A stretch of DNA of 64,000 bases from SABY01 sp964523795 (GTDB lineage: Bacteria; Bacteroidota; Bacteroidia; Bacteroidales; 4484-276), in NCBI GenBank assembly GCA_964523795.1, contig CAZGAO010000002.1:1-64000 (forward strand), written 5' to 3'. The translations under genes were made by a program, and so were the position numbers. The notes beneath the pieces are model-generated. The model saw only the letters and a list, made by a program, of their open reading frames with translations, was not told where the DNA came from and ran no database searches. This document shows, one piece after another, positions 25,222 to 33,532 of the stretch. Within the stretch, counting starts at the first letter, position 1, and the number at the start of each line of letters is the position of its first letter.

Positions 25222-26013
25222 ATGACCTTAAAAAATGAATTAAGACCCAGGAATTGGACAGATTTACAGGACATCCTGTTTCATGATGCCTACAATGCGA
25301 AAATCGACCGGATACGATCGCCATACATCTATCGGGGCTTGTCCAACTTTGCTTATGAGCTTAAATCTTCGCTGAATCGGCTCGGGGGCAATTATCCAAG
25401 TCTGGAATTTCACCTGCTGCGCAACTTCAAAAAGTATTCGCATCAACCCGATGCAATCAATAACACCGATTGGGATTGGCTGGCTCTGGCGCAGCACCAT
25501 GGCCTGCCCACCCGCCTGCTCGACTGGACTTACTCTCCCTATGTAGCTCTGCACTTTGTTACCGCCGAACTCGACAAATTTGATCGTGATGGCATTATCT
25601 GGGCTTTGAAATACGAGGCACTGGGAAAGTACTTGCCCGATAAGTTGAATAAAGAATTGTGCAGGGTAGGCTCCAACAGTTTTACCAGCGTTATGCTTAG
25701 TAATGTTTATCGCAGCCTGGGCGAACTCTCGAACGAAGATAGTGCCTTTACGGTAGCCTTCGAATCTCCCTCTCTTGATAATCGGATTGTGAACCAGTTT
25801 GCTATTTTTACCTTTATGTCTCATGCCGAAAGTTTGCTTGATGAATGGCTGGAGGACAAACCGGATTTATATTTCAGAATACAAATCCCCGCTGAAATGA
25901 AATGGGAGATCAGGGATAAACTGGATCAGGTAAATATTAACGAGCGGGTTTTATTTCCGGGCTTCGATGGTTTGTCTAAGTGGCTAAAGCGACATTATTC
26001 TCCCAAATTGTAA
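25222..26013 (+). CDS. FRG domain-containing protein
   Basis: The 263-residue protein contains the FRG domain, named for a conserved Phe-Arg-Gly, here as YRGLSNFAYELKSSLNRLGG at about 34-53. It continues with WLALAQHHGLPTRLLDWTYS and PYVALHFVTAE at about 90-120. The domain resembles ADP-ribosyltransferase folds and occurs in some phage-defence and toxin contexts, but alone its function is uncertain. It stands as a single gene with its own -7 box and a bidirectional terminator, without recognisable defence partners. Confidence 0.85.
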   Translation: MTLKNELRPRNWTDLQDILFHDAYNAKIDRIRSPYIYRGLSNFAYELKSSLNRLGGNYPSLEFHLLRNFKKYSHQPDAINNTDWDWLALAQHHGLPTRLLDWTYSPYVALHFVTAELDKFDRDGIIWALKYEALGKYLPDKLNKELCRVGSNSFTSVMLSNVYRSLGELSNEDSAFTVAFESPSLDNRIVNQFAIFTFMSHAESLLDEWLEDKPDLYFRIQIPAEMKWEIRDKLDQVNINERVLFPGFDGLSKWLKRHYSPKL

Positions 26014-26020
26014 AACACAA

Positions 26021-26052
26021 AAAAATCCCCGTGCCTTGTGCCGGGGATTTTT
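26021..26052. terminator. Bidirectional terminator between FRG and GYD genes
   Basis: AAAAATCCCCG (26021-26031) and CGGGGATTTTT (26042-26052) form an 11-bp stem with A and T runs on both sides. It serves the convergent genes at 25222 and 26075. Confidence 0.9.
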
Positions 26053-26074
26053 TTTAAACGCAGTTTCGCTGTTA

Positions 26075-26371
26075 TCAGATTTCTTCGGTGAGTTCCAGGA
26101 AACGCTTGTATTGGATGGCAAGCATGCTTTTGGCCTGGATGGCACCGTTAGCCTGGCTTATCATCGAAACTTTGGCCGCAGTTTCCGGGTCGGGAGCTTC
26201 GTAGATGTCGATGAAGTCGTACTCGCCCAGGATGGCGTAATGCGACAGGAATTTTACTTCCGGACATTTGGCACGCACCCGCTCGAGCCAGCTTCGACCT
26301 TGGCGTTCGCGGTTTTTCATCTCATACGAGAGGTCAGTCGAGAGTTTTGTAAACAAGATGTAGGTTTGCAT
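26075..26371 (-). CDS. GYD domain protein
   Basis: The 98-residue ferredoxin-like protein starts MQTYILFTKLSTDLSYEMKN and contains the GEYDFIDIYEAPD signature of the GYD family, whose role is unknown. I placed the start at the ATG at 26371 because a strong Shine-Dalgarno AGGAGG lies 6 bp upstream. An upstream in-frame extension has a hydrophobic, atypical sequence. Such a strong SD is unusual in Bacteroidota. Confidence 0.82.
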   Translation of the reverse strand: MQTYILFTKLSTDLSYEMKNRERQGRSWLERVRAKCPEVKFLSHYAILGEYDFIDIYEAPDPETAAKVSMISQANGAIQAKSMLAIQYKRFLELTEEI

Positions 26372-26460
26372 AATATCCTCCTTTTTTAGATTAATAAACA
26401 GCATCGAAAGTACAAAAAAAAATACAATGGCACGAATTATTTTGCACCGACTCAAAAGTC

Positions 26461-26600
26461 TGCCACGAATGCACCAATAGTAATTATGCCACGAATGCAC
26501 CAATAGTAATTATGCCACGAATGCACGAATATTATTTTACTCGTGCATTCGTGGCTGATTAAATAAACATTCGTGGCTGATTAAATAAACATTCGTGGCA
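26461..26600. repeat. Tandem CCACGAATGCAC repeats, both orientations
   Basis: TGCCACGAATGCAC occurs at 26461, 26487 and 26513 (period 26 bp) and then in inverse orientation as CATTCGTGGCTGATTAAATA with a 22-bp period up to 26600. Together they can form a large hairpin ending just in front of the GxxExxY gene. Confidence 0.8.
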
Positions 26601-26615
26601 TTCAAAATTTATTCT

Positions 26616-26623
26616 TAGTTTTG
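26616..26623 (+). promoter_or_regulatory. -7 box of the GxxExxY gene
   Basis: TAGTTTTG matches TAnnTTTG and ends only 5 bp before the ATG at 26629, so the message may be nearly leaderless. Confidence 0.5.
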
Positions 26624-26628
26624 TGGGT

Positions 26629-27003
26629 ATGACAAATATACTTTACAAAGAAGAATCTTACAAGATTATCGGCTTGTGCTTTGAGGTACATAACTACCTT
26701 GGGCCGGGCTTCCTCGAAGTGGTGTATAAAGATGCGCTGGAATACGAATTCAAAAAAGCCGGTATTCCTTATGCACGCGATCAAAAGTATGAGGTGAAAT
26801 ATAAGGATGTAATCCTGGAACACAAATTCTTCGCCGATTTTGTGGTTTACGATAAAATCATACTTGAAGTAAAAGGCGTGAGAGCCATCACGGATGAATT
26901 TGTCGCCCGAACGATTAACTATCTGAAAGTTTCGGATTTGCGCTTGGGGCTAATCGTAAATTTTGGCGAAGAAAAGCTGGTTCACAAACGAATTATATCT
27001 TAA
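26629..27003 (+). CDS. GxxExxY protein (PD-(D/E)XK-like)
   Basis: The 124-residue protein carries the family motif in GPGFLEVVYKDALEYEF. Its C-terminal half, EHKFFADFVVYDKIILEVKG, has the D...ExK spacing of PD-(D/E)XK nuclease folds. The family is widespread in Bacteroidota with unknown role. The gene is alone and surrounded on both sides by ATTCGTGCATTCGTGG-type repeats, suggesting a link between this gene and the repeat. I used the ATG at 26629 rather than the GTG two codons upstream. Confidence 0.85.
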   Translation: MTNILYKEESYKIIGLCFEVHNYLGPGFLEVVYKDALEYEFKKAGIPYARDQKYEVKYKDVILEHKFFADFVVYDKIILEVKGVRAITDEFVARTINYLKVSDLRLGLIVNFGEEKLVHKRIIS

Positions 27004-27021
27004 TGGTACGAATGATAGTTT

Positions 27022-27105
27022 TGCCACGCATCTTTTTTTCGCCAAGAATGCACGAATAAAATTGTCTTCGTACTTTCCTGGCTAATCTTTCCATTCGTGC
27101 ATTTC
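27022..27105. repeat. Degenerate copies of the CCACGAATGCACGAAT repeat downstream of GxxExxY
   Basis: GCCAAGAATGCACGAAT (27041-27057) and CCATTCGTGCAT (27091-27102) are inverse related and match the repeats at 26461-26600 upstream of the same gene. Confidence 0.6.
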
Positions 27106-27162
27106 CTGTAAAATTGGGACAGGCTATGGCTAGCTTTTCTCTTCATTCGTGTTATTAGAGAT

Positions 27163-28230
27163 TTAAGCACGGAGCATACGGCCTTCTTTTATATTAAATA
27201 ATCTTTCGATTTTCTTTTTGGTACTGCCATCGGCAACAATGATTATGTAATCGCCCTTTTCGATAATGTCTTTTTCGCCGGGATTTTTGATAAGCTGATA
27301 TTCACCTTCCCTTTTCTTGGACAGACCAAGCAGGACAGCATTATGGTCTTTTTTAAGGTTGATAAAAGCTTCCAGACAGTTAATGCCCAACAAAGGGTTG
27401 GCATCGCCAATTTTATACTCGAACATGTCCGCAGCATCCTTGCTTGAAGAAGTGCTGATTAAATCCTCGGTGAATTTGGCTACGTCGGGCTCGAAAACGA
27501 AGCTGGCGATAAGTTTGGAACTGATGTCTTTTTCGGGAATCACGTAAGTAGCTCCGGCATTATAAAAGGTTTCTTTGAGCGCAGCATTGCTAAGGTAAAC
27601 CACCACATTTATATCCTTGAAATTCTTGCGAAGATTGATGAGGTAAACCAGGGATTTGGAATCGTCTCCAAGGTTGATAAAAAGCGAAACCGAATTTTTG
27701 GCATTTACTTTTTCCAGGGCTTCCATCGAGGTCAACTCGCCAAAGTATGTAAATACATTGTCGCCATACAGTTCGCGGATAATGTCCACGTCATTGCGCT
27801 GGTCGGTGATAATGGCCACCTTTTGATTGGCATGGATAATTTCGTCCACAATCATTTTACCGAAATCATCCCATCCCACCAAAATTACATGGTTTTCGAA
27901 ATCCGTCCCGAATTGTCCCAATTTTTTCTTTTCCATATATTGTTGAATTTTTGTACTGATTTGTCCGATAACATAACTTAACACGCCCAGGCTAAAAAGT
28001 ATTAAGACCAGGCTGATCATTTTTCCGGGGATAGTAACAGGGTAGGAATCGCCATAGCCAACGGTGGTAAGCGTAACGATGGAATACCAAAAAGCATCGA
28101 ACAGGCTTTTTATTGAGCTTCCTTCGGCATCTTTTTCAACATAGCGAATCAGCGAAAGCAGGAGGACGAAGAAAAGGATTGCCCCGCCTGTTTGCCATAC
28201 CGTTCGCCGTGTCCGTAAGTTCATTTTCAT
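27163..28230 (-). CDS. Potassium channel with RCK (TrkA-N/TrkA-C) gating domains
   Basis: The 355-residue protein has two membrane helices around a pore loop with the K+ selectivity filter TVGYGD (56-61). An RCK/TrkA-N domain (HVILVGWDDFGKMIVDEI from about 113) and a TrkA-C domain (about 270-345) follow. It belongs to the MthK/Kch-like two-helix channels gated by cytosolic ligands. Its start is 6 bp after the stop of the S-adenosylmethionine decarboxylase gene, making it the last gene of the PspA-polyamine operon. Polyamines are known to block K+ channels, so the linkage may be functional. Confidence 0.92.
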   Translation of the reverse strand: MKMNLRTRRTVWQTGGAILFFVLLLSLIRYVEKDAEGSSIKSLFDAFWYSIVTLTTVGYGDSYPVTIPGKMISLVLILFSLGVLSYVIGQISTKIQQYMEKKKLGQFGTDFENHVILVGWDDFGKMIVDEIIHANQKVAIITDQRNDVDIIRELYGDNVFTYFGELTSMEALEKVNAKNSVSLFINLGDDSKSLVYLINLRKNFKDINVVVYLSNAALKETFYNAGATYVIPEKDISSKLIASFVFEPDVAKFTEDLISTSSSKDAADMFEYKIGDANPLLGINCLEAFINLKKDHNAVLLGLSKKREGEYQLIKNPGEKDIIEKGDYIIIVADGSTKKKIERLFNIKEGRMLRA

Positions 28231-28236
28231 CAGTGC

Positions 28237-28527
28237 TTATTGAGGAATTACCAATGGTTCGATTTGTTTTAAAAAAGCTTTGTTTTTGGTGAGGCTGCAA
28301 CTGCTAATTTCCACATACGTTTTGTTTTCTTCGGGGAAGGAATGGACCGCCAGATGGCTTTCGGCCAAAATCCAAACGGCGGTAAAACCACCAGGGCTGA
28401 ATTGATGCGCAACTTTATCCAAAACCGTAAAGCCTGCCTTGCCGAGATATTCTTCCATTACTGCCGTCACTTTCTCGGGCAATGTCTCGGCTATCCATCC
28501 ATGAAAATTAAATATCTCAGCTTTCAT
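28237..28527 (-). CDS. speD: S-adenosylmethionine decarboxylase proenzyme
   Basis: The 96-residue protein is a small SpeH/SpeD-type decarboxylase, near the shortest for the family. The self-cleavage site is Glu56-Ser57 in ESHLAVHSFPE, which creates the pyruvoyl cofactor; His62 and Cys77 (ISSC) match the processing and catalytic residues. It makes decarboxylated SAM, the aminopropyl donor for the membrane spermidine synthase encoded upstream. Its ATG overlaps the VapC stop by 4 bp, because a VapBC module sits between it and the synthase gene. Confidence 0.88.
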   Translation of the reverse strand: MKAEIFNFHGWIAETLPEKVTAVMEEYLGKAGFTVLDKVAHQFSPGGFTAVWILAESHLAVHSFPEENKTYVEISSCSLTKNKAFLKQIEPLVIPQ

Positions 28528-28922
28528 ATTTTCTCCAAATTTAGTAATCGCAGACTTTTAACCCTCTCAAAGTCTTTGAGGTTTAAAGTAACCAACTCAA
28601 GATTTTTTGAAATGGCGCATGAAGCAATAAGAATATCCTTAATGCCTATTATTTGGTTTTTCTTGACAAGGCCTTTATGGATATCCGCTGCTATTTTAAT
28701 TTCATTATTATCGAGCGGCAATATAAGCAATCTACTTAACAAACTTTCCCAATAATCTATCTGGTCCTTGTTAGCGCCAACCAAAATCTCAAATTTCGTA
28801 ATAACAGAAATAGCAAAATCAAAATTCCGTGAGAGCTTAACAAATATGGATTTCTCTTTCTTTTTTTTCCTAAAAAAATCAATCAGAATTGAAGTGTCTA
28901 TGCAAATAAGTTCTTTGTCCAT
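28524..28922 (-). CDS. vapC: VapC-type PIN domain toxin
   Basis: The 132-residue PIN-domain ribonuclease has the acidic active site: Asp9 in CIDTSILIDFF, Glu in TKFEILVGA, Asp in GIKDILIASCA and a final acidic site in TLNLKDFERV. VapC toxins cleave tRNA or rRNA when free of VapB. Its last residues NLEKI and stop are encoded by a sequence identical to the leader found in front of the antitoxin, evidence that the module was inserted just ahead of speD. Confidence 0.88.
   Translation of the reverse strand: MDKELICIDTSILIDFFRKKKKEKSIFVKLSRNFDFAISVITKFEILVGANKDQIDYWESLLSRLLILPLDNNEIKIAADIHKGLVKKNQIIGIKDILIASCAISKNLELVTLNLKDFERVKSLRLLNLEKI
28528..28543 (-). repeat. 16-bp direct repeat, speD side of VapBC
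   Basis: On the minus strand TAAATTTGGAGAAAAT supplies both the last VapC codons and the Shine-Dalgarno-like GGAG of speD. An exact copy is at 29152-29167 on the other side of the module. Confidence 0.75.
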
Positions 28923-29143
28923 TCCTCGAAATCTTTATTTATTCTTTTAAACCGATCTTCTTCTTCCTGGGTCATAACAGGGCCATTTAATAATAACTGT
29001 GTAAAATCATCAGTAAGATGAATGGATTTTTTATTGGCCAGGGATTTATCAATTTCATGCTTAACCATCTTTTTTTGATCATCAGGCAACTGACCGATGA
29101 TTTGGATGATTTGGTTTACATCAATATTTATATTCAAAGTCAT
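28898..29143 (-). CDS. Antitoxin of the VapBC pair
   Basis: The 81-residue protein begins MTLNINIDVNQIIQIIGQLP and ends EDRFKRINKDFEEWTKNLFA, an acidic, helix-rich C-terminus suited to wrapping a PIN toxin. It overlaps vapC by 25 bp. It is not a standard AbrB-type VapB but belongs to a small antitoxin type often found beside Bacteroidota PIN toxins. Confidence 0.75.
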   Translation of the reverse strand: MTLNINIDVNQIIQIIGQLPDDQKKMVKHEIDKSLANKKSIHLTDDFTQLLLNGPVMTQEEEDRFKRINKDFEEWTKNLFA

Positions 29144-29151
29144 AACTATAA

Positions 29152-29167
29152 ATTTTCTCCAAATTTA
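29152..29167 (-). repeat. 16-bp direct repeat, upstream side of VapBC
   Basis: TAAATTTGGAGAAAAT on the minus strand is identical to 28528-28543 and here serves as the leader of the antitoxin gene. Its distance from the other copy is 624 bp. Confidence 0.75.
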
Positions 29168-29188
29168 CAAATTTTCTATAATTGCACA

Positions 29189-30829
29189 TTAATACAAATC
29201 CCAGGTGCCATTTAGAAAATAGCGATACAAAACCGGATCATGCACCTTATTGATTTTTATCGAATCATTCGTATCCATAAAAAAATCTTTACCAAAGGAA
29301 GTTATCAAGCCGATGGCTTCCCGATTTATCCACTTCGTTTCAAGAATATCAAAATCTGTATTTTTTAGTTGCCGGATTAATTCTTCATCAGTTCCTTCGG
29401 CATTTACGCCAAGCACCCATCCCCATTCACCCATAGTTAAAATCTGGTTGTGCAGGGGAATGGCCGAAAAGCCGGCGGCCTCGACAGTTTTCAGGATGCA
29501 GGCAAAACTGCGGGCTGCATAATAGGGACTTCCGGCTTGGGTAACCAAAACTCCATTTGGTCGCAAATGACGGCGGCACAGGGTATAAAACTCCAAAGAA
29601 TATAGCCGTGCCAGCTCCACATTGCGAGGGTCGGGCAGGTCAATGATAATGAGGTCATACAGATTTGGGCTGTCTTCGAGAAACAAATAACCATCTTGGT
29701 TGATAATCTGCAATTTGGGATCGAACATGGAGCTGTCGTTTGCCGCGAGCAAAACTTCGTGGTTCATGGCCAAATCTGTCATGGCCGGGTCAAGATCGAC
29801 CAGACTGATATTTTTTACCGCCGGATACTTTAAAACTTCGCGGGCAGCGCAGCCATCGCCACCGCCAAGTATAAGCACCTCATAAGGTGTTTTGGCCAAG
29901 GCCAAGGCCGGATGCACCAGCACCTCGTGATACATGGCCTCGTCAAAAGTAGAAAGTTGTAGGTTGCCATTCAGATAAAGCCAATGCTTGCCGCGCCATT
30001 CCGTGATCACAATTTTTTGGTAACGCGACTGTTCCGAATAAATAATCTTGTCCTTGTACTTATTTTGCTCGCCATAAAAAATTATATCCTTGGCATTGAA
30101 AAATCCGAGCATAATTATCAGCAGCACTATCCCCGCAAGGGCATTAATTTGAATCCGAATCTTTTTGCTTAGAATGGTCGGGAAAAAATTGAGCATGGCG
30201 ATGGCTACCGCCAGATTGACCAGCCCCAACAGAAAGGGCGTATAAGTTAAGCCAAGCAGAGGCAAACCCACAAAAGCGAAAAATAATCCACCCAGCAAGC
30301 TGCCGTAATAATCCTTTTCGAGAATGCTCGAGATATTCACCCGCAGTTCTTCAAAGTCCTCGTTGAGCCGCACGGCCAGGGGCAATTCCATCCCAATCAA
30401 AAGCCCGGTAATCATAGCCAAAGCATAAATGAACACACCGGTATAAATACTAAAGGCTGCGGTAGAATAGGCCAGCAAAGCCGAAAACGCAACAACGAGC
30501 GAGAGTGTAAATTCGATAAAAATAAAGGTGGTGAAAATATTGGTGCGAATGTACTGGCTTATGCGGCTTCCCAGACCCATAAAAAACAACATGAGCGAAA
30601 TGATGAGTGCCCACTGCACAATGCTGTCGCCCAAAAAATAGCTGGCCAGGGTAGCCAGGATGTATTCCGCCACAATGCCCGAAAGGCCGGTTGCGAAAAG
30701 TGCCGCTTTAAGTATGAATGACTTATTCTTCAAGGCAATGATGGACTTTGGTATTCGAGTTAAAATGATACAGGCAAAAATGCCGAAGCTATTGATATTC
30801 AACTTCAGTTTTTGCCTGCAGCCAATCAC
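29189..30829 (-). CDS. Membrane-embedded spermidine synthase-like aminopropyltransferase
   Basis: The 546-residue protein has about seven N-terminal membrane helices (about 35-245) and a C-terminal spermidine synthase domain with the SAM site GGGDG (322-326), ISLVDLDP and LIIIDLPDPRN. It would transfer an aminopropyl group from decarboxylated SAM to a polyamine near the membrane. The start is uncertain: the frame opens with GTG at 30829, and a TTG near residue 33 is also possible. It follows DUF350 by 9 bp in the PspA operon. Confidence 0.88.
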   Translation of the reverse strand: MIGCRQKLKLNINSFGIFACIILTRIPKSIIALKNKSFILKAALFATGLSGIVAEYILATLASYFLGDSIVQWALIISLMLFFMGLGSRISQYIRTNIFTTFIFIEFTLSLVVAFSALLAYSTAAFSIYTGVFIYALAMITGLLIGMELPLAVRLNEDFEELRVNISSILEKDYYGSLLGGLFFAFVGLPLLGLTYTPFLLGLVNLAVAIAMLNFFPTILSKKIRIQINALAGIVLLIIMLGFFNAKDIIFYGEQNKYKDKIIYSEQSRYQKIVITEWRGKHWLYLNGNLQLSTFDEAMYHEVLVHPALALAKTPYEVLILGGGDGCAAREVLKYPAVKNISLVDLDPAMTDLAMNHEVLLAANDSSMFDPKLQIINQDGYLFLEDSPNLYDLIIIDLPDPRNVELARLYSLEFYTLCRRHLRPNGVLVTQAGSPYYAARSFACILKTVEAAGFSAIPLHNQILTMGEWGWVLGVNAEGTDEELIRQLKNTDFDILETKWINREAIGLITSFGKDFFMDTNDSIKINKVHDPVLYRYFLNGTWDLY

Positions 30830-30838
30830 AACAATATT

Positions 30839-31744
30839 TTACAAACACCAGGTAATCAAAACTGCTCCGCCAATGTAGGCAAAGGCCTCGATGATGGCAG
30901 CCCCGATATTGGGATGCTCCTGGTTGATGATCTCATCGGTAAGCCGCTCGCCGGGCAGCAGTATTTTATCGGTGATAATACGCACGATGGGCAGAAAGAT
31001 AAAACCGATCGCTACCTCGATGGCCACCTTGCTAAAATGTTCCTGCCAACTGATAAAGTCGCCGGAGGTAGCATGGCTAATCAGTACGGCAAGGGCTGTT
31101 AGCGCCCCGGCAAAGCCGATGCCCACGGCAATATTATCTTTTTCGATGTGATGATGAATGTCGTAGGGTGTGATGAGATTATAAACGTAAGCCGCCAGTA
31201 TCATCACCACCTGTCCGGTAATCCAAAAAGCGATGGCCGTGATAATGCCCGAAATAATATAGCCGCCTGCCATTTCGGGGAAGAAGTTTTTACCCTCGCC
31301 AACCATGGCTCCCGAAATAATCAATCCCGAAGCAATAAAATTGGCCGCGACCACGATTCCGGTTCCGGGGTTTTGGTCTTCGATGATTTCTTTGGTGGTG
31401 CTAAAGCGGGCAAGGATCAACTTATCCATAATGAAGGCCGATAAAAGCAGCAGCAAGATGGCCAGGATGCCGAACACAAAAATATCCATCAGGTCGATGA
31501 GGATGCCGAAGGATGGCCCGACAATAACACTGCCGATGGCCAACAAGAGGCCGATATAAAAACCCACGTTGGCCAGGGCAAAAGCCAGGTTATCTTTTTT
31601 AACCAGTTCGCTTTTTATGTCAATTTTTTTGTAGGCGATGCCGTAGGCCTTTTTTCCGATAAAAAATAGCAGGAAAGCCGCCACGATATAAATCAAGGTA
31701 TCGAGTGCCAGTGCCAGGTTTGGGTATGCGATGTATTCTTCCAT
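30839..31744 (-). CDS. DUF350 membrane protein (tandem YjfL-like domains)
   Basis: The 301-residue protein has eight predicted membrane helices in two similar halves, each with the DUF350 pattern (for example NLAFALANVGFYIGLLLAIG and NIAVGIGFAGALTALAVLIS). E. coli YjfL is a single-domain relative encoded beside the PspA homologue YjfJ. The function is unknown; a channel or membrane partner role is likely. It lies between PspA-linked genes and the membrane spermidine synthase. Confidence 0.87.
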   Translation of the reverse strand: MEEYIAYPNLALALDTLIYIVAAFLLFFIGKKAYGIAYKKIDIKSELVKKDNLAFALANVGFYIGLLLAIGSVIVGPSFGILIDLMDIFVFGILAILLLLLSAFIMDKLILARFSTTKEIIEDQNPGTGIVVAANFIASGLIISGAMVGEGKNFFPEMAGGYIISGIITAIAFWITGQVVMILAAYVYNLITPYDIHHHIEKDNIAVGIGFAGALTALAVLISHATSGDFISWQEHFSKVAIEVAIGFIFLPIVRIITDKILLPGERLTDEIINQEHPNIGAAIIEAFAYIGGAVLITWCL

Positions 31745-31799
31745 AGTTAGATAATGTGTAATTTCTTAAACCCCACGTGGGTGTTAATAATATGAAATT

Positions 31800-32027
31800 T
31801 TATTTCTTGACATCTTTAAGAAAATCGGTTCCATTTTTCTCCCACCAGCTTTGATTTATTTCATTAGCTAAGTCCAGAACGGCAGGATCAAATTCCGATT
31901 TTTGCGCTATTTCTTCCATTTGTATCCGTTTCACCAAATTATATAAAAAACGATTAACAAAAAATTGCTTACTGAACTTTAAAATCAATTCATTTTTAGC
32001 ATTTTCTACTTCAAAGTTTTTCATCAA
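31800..32027 (-). CDS. Hypothetical 75-aa protein inside the PspA operon
   Basis: The small protein begins MMKNFEVENAKNELILKFSK and ends WWEKNGTDFLKDVKK. I do not recognise a family. Size, charge and the C-terminal Trp-rich amphipathic helix resemble unpaired antitoxins. No toxin frame follows: the next gene is DUF350. It could be the remains of a TA insertion or an orphan antitoxin. Confidence 0.55.
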   Translation of the reverse strand: MMKNFEVENAKNELILKFSKQFFVNRFLYNLVKRIQMEEIAQKSEFDPAVLDLANEINQSWWEKNGTDFLKDVKK

Positions 32028-32057
32028 ACTGTGTTTTACGAAGTTGCAAATGTTTGC

Positions 32058-32810
32058 TTATTTCCCAAAACCACCACTCCTCGATCGGCTGCTCGAACTG
32101 CTGGAATAGCGGTTGGACGAACGGCTGACCCTCGATTTTGAAGCGGTGGAGCTGCGTTGAACCCGCGAGCGCACGTCGTTGCGAAAGGAGGTGGGTTTCT
32201 GGCTCCAACTGGTCGATTTGCCCGTGCGGCTATTCATATAGGTTTGCGTGCCGTAGGTATTGTTGGGGCCACGGTAGGTGCGGCCTCGCGGGGCATAGTT
32301 GCGCCGGTAGTCCTCCCAATAGCCGTAACGTGCCGGTGAGGCAAACATGTGGAACATGGAGTTCATAAAGGCAAACTTGCCATAAAACTCCCAAAAAGAA
32401 CTTCCGTTGCGCTCGCTCCATTGGCCGTATTTCGGATTGCCCACATACTGCGAGTAACCCGCCGGTGCCACGGTTTTGTTAACAACGCCATCTTTTTTGT
32501 TGGCCAGCTCCATCCCCAGATGATCCACGTTGGCATTAAAAAAGCGATCGGAGACCGGATAAAAACCCGTTACCTTCGATTCCACCGTATCGCCCACGGG
32601 CAGTATCACCTGATACTGGTGCAAATACTTGCTGCCTTCGTAGTTTTGGTCGTAAAGCAAAACGGTAAAATTTGGCTCTTCGCGATAGTTTTTAATCACC
32701 GTATCCAGCCCTTCTTCGGTGTAGCCGCCACCGCTGATGCAAGCCGATAAAAAGCTGATGGCCAAAACCAGCATTGCAATTTTGCTAAAAATCTTAGTTC
32801 TCTTTTTCAT
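32058..32810 (-). CDS. Lipoprotein of the PspA operon with Ser/Arg-rich GGFG tail
   Basis: The 250-residue protein has a lipoprotein signal (lipobox LSAC at about 21-24), a globular middle and a C-terminal stretch rich in Ser and Arg ending SRSGGFGK. I cannot name the family with certainty. DUF4247 or DUF1190 (YjfM/YgiB) proteins occupy this place in related clusters, and the latter also carry GGFG near their end. It is expected to sit on the periplasmic side of a membrane. Confidence 0.6.
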   Translation of the reverse strand: MKKRTKIFSKIAMLVLAISFLSACISGGGYTEEGLDTVIKNYREEPNFTVLLYDQNYEGSKYLHQYQVILPVGDTVESKVTGFYPVSDRFFNANVDHLGMELANKKDGVVNKTVAPAGYSQYVGNPKYGQWSERNGSSFWEFYGKFAFMNSMFHMFASPARYGYWEDYRRNYAPRGRTYRGPNNTYGTQTYMNSRTGKSTSWSQKPTSFRNDVRSRVQRSSTASKSRVSRSSNRYSSSSSSRSRSGGFGK

Positions 32811-32989
32811 CGCTTATTGTTTTTATTCATTCAATATCGAAACCCTATTATTTTTCGTCAGAAAAATACTTTGCGCCCTCCGCGTACTTTGCGGTCAAGA
32901 AAAACCAAAACTCATACAAATTATTCTGAGGAAAAGAATGGATGTAATGACCCGGCTAAAACATTTCCCGGAGTGCATGAAAGCCACCC

Positions 32990-33529
32990 CTATCCCGCCG
33001 GCATGATGTTGCTGATTTCGTATTCCTTGATCACCTTGCCGTGCGAGGCTTCAAATTCGCGCTCGTCCCACTGTTCGATGGTAAGCACCCGGTCTTCTTC
33101 CTCATTAAAATAATTCCAGCTTATCATCTCCAGCCAGTCTTTGTCCGAGTTTTCCTGCTTGAAATAGCCCGGTGATTCGCTGTCGCGATAATAATCCACA
33201 CCCTTGTAAACGATCTTTGAGGGAGGAATTTTTTCGCGGATGATTTCGCGCTCGATGTCGCCCTCAATCGACGAAAGTTTGATCTTGCGCTGCAGGCTTA
33301 GCTCTACAATATCATCTTCTTCCACACTCAAAAACAAAATATCGGAACCCGATGAAATTTTAAACTCCTTGCTAAAATAATTATCACCCCAATCGTAGGT
33401 GTATTCCTCCATTACCTGCCAGGATTTCAAATCATATTCAAAAATAAATCCTACATGCAAATCGGCAATCTGCATGTTTATCGGATCGTAATCCGGCGTT
33501 TTTTTCTTTTTGAAGAAGTTAAACTTCAT
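32990..33529 (-). CDS. DUF4178 domain protein
   Basis: The 179-residue protein has the DUF4178 arrangement: DLHVGFIFEYDLKSWQVMEE, then a beta-rich core with VYKGVDYYRDSESPGYF and DWLEMISWNYFNEEEDRVLT. DUF4178 proteins are found almost only beside PspA and DUF350 genes and may be the counterpart of E. coli YjfK. It follows the PspA gene by 3 bp. Soluble, function unknown. Confidence 0.75.
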   Translation of the reverse strand: MKFNFFKKKKTPDYDPINMQIADLHVGFIFEYDLKSWQVMEEYTYDWGDNYFSKEFKISSGSDILFLSVEEDDIVELSLQRKIKLSSIEGDIEREIIREKIPPSKIVYKGVDYYRDSESPGYFKQENSDKDWLEMISWNYFNEEEDRVLTIEQWDEREFEASHGKVIKEYEISNIMPAG

Positions 33530-33532
33530 GGT

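Noticed and set aside
25222..26013. FRG protein as part of an anti-phage defence island
   Set aside because: No partner gene of a known defence system lies beside it; neighbours are OmpA and GYD.
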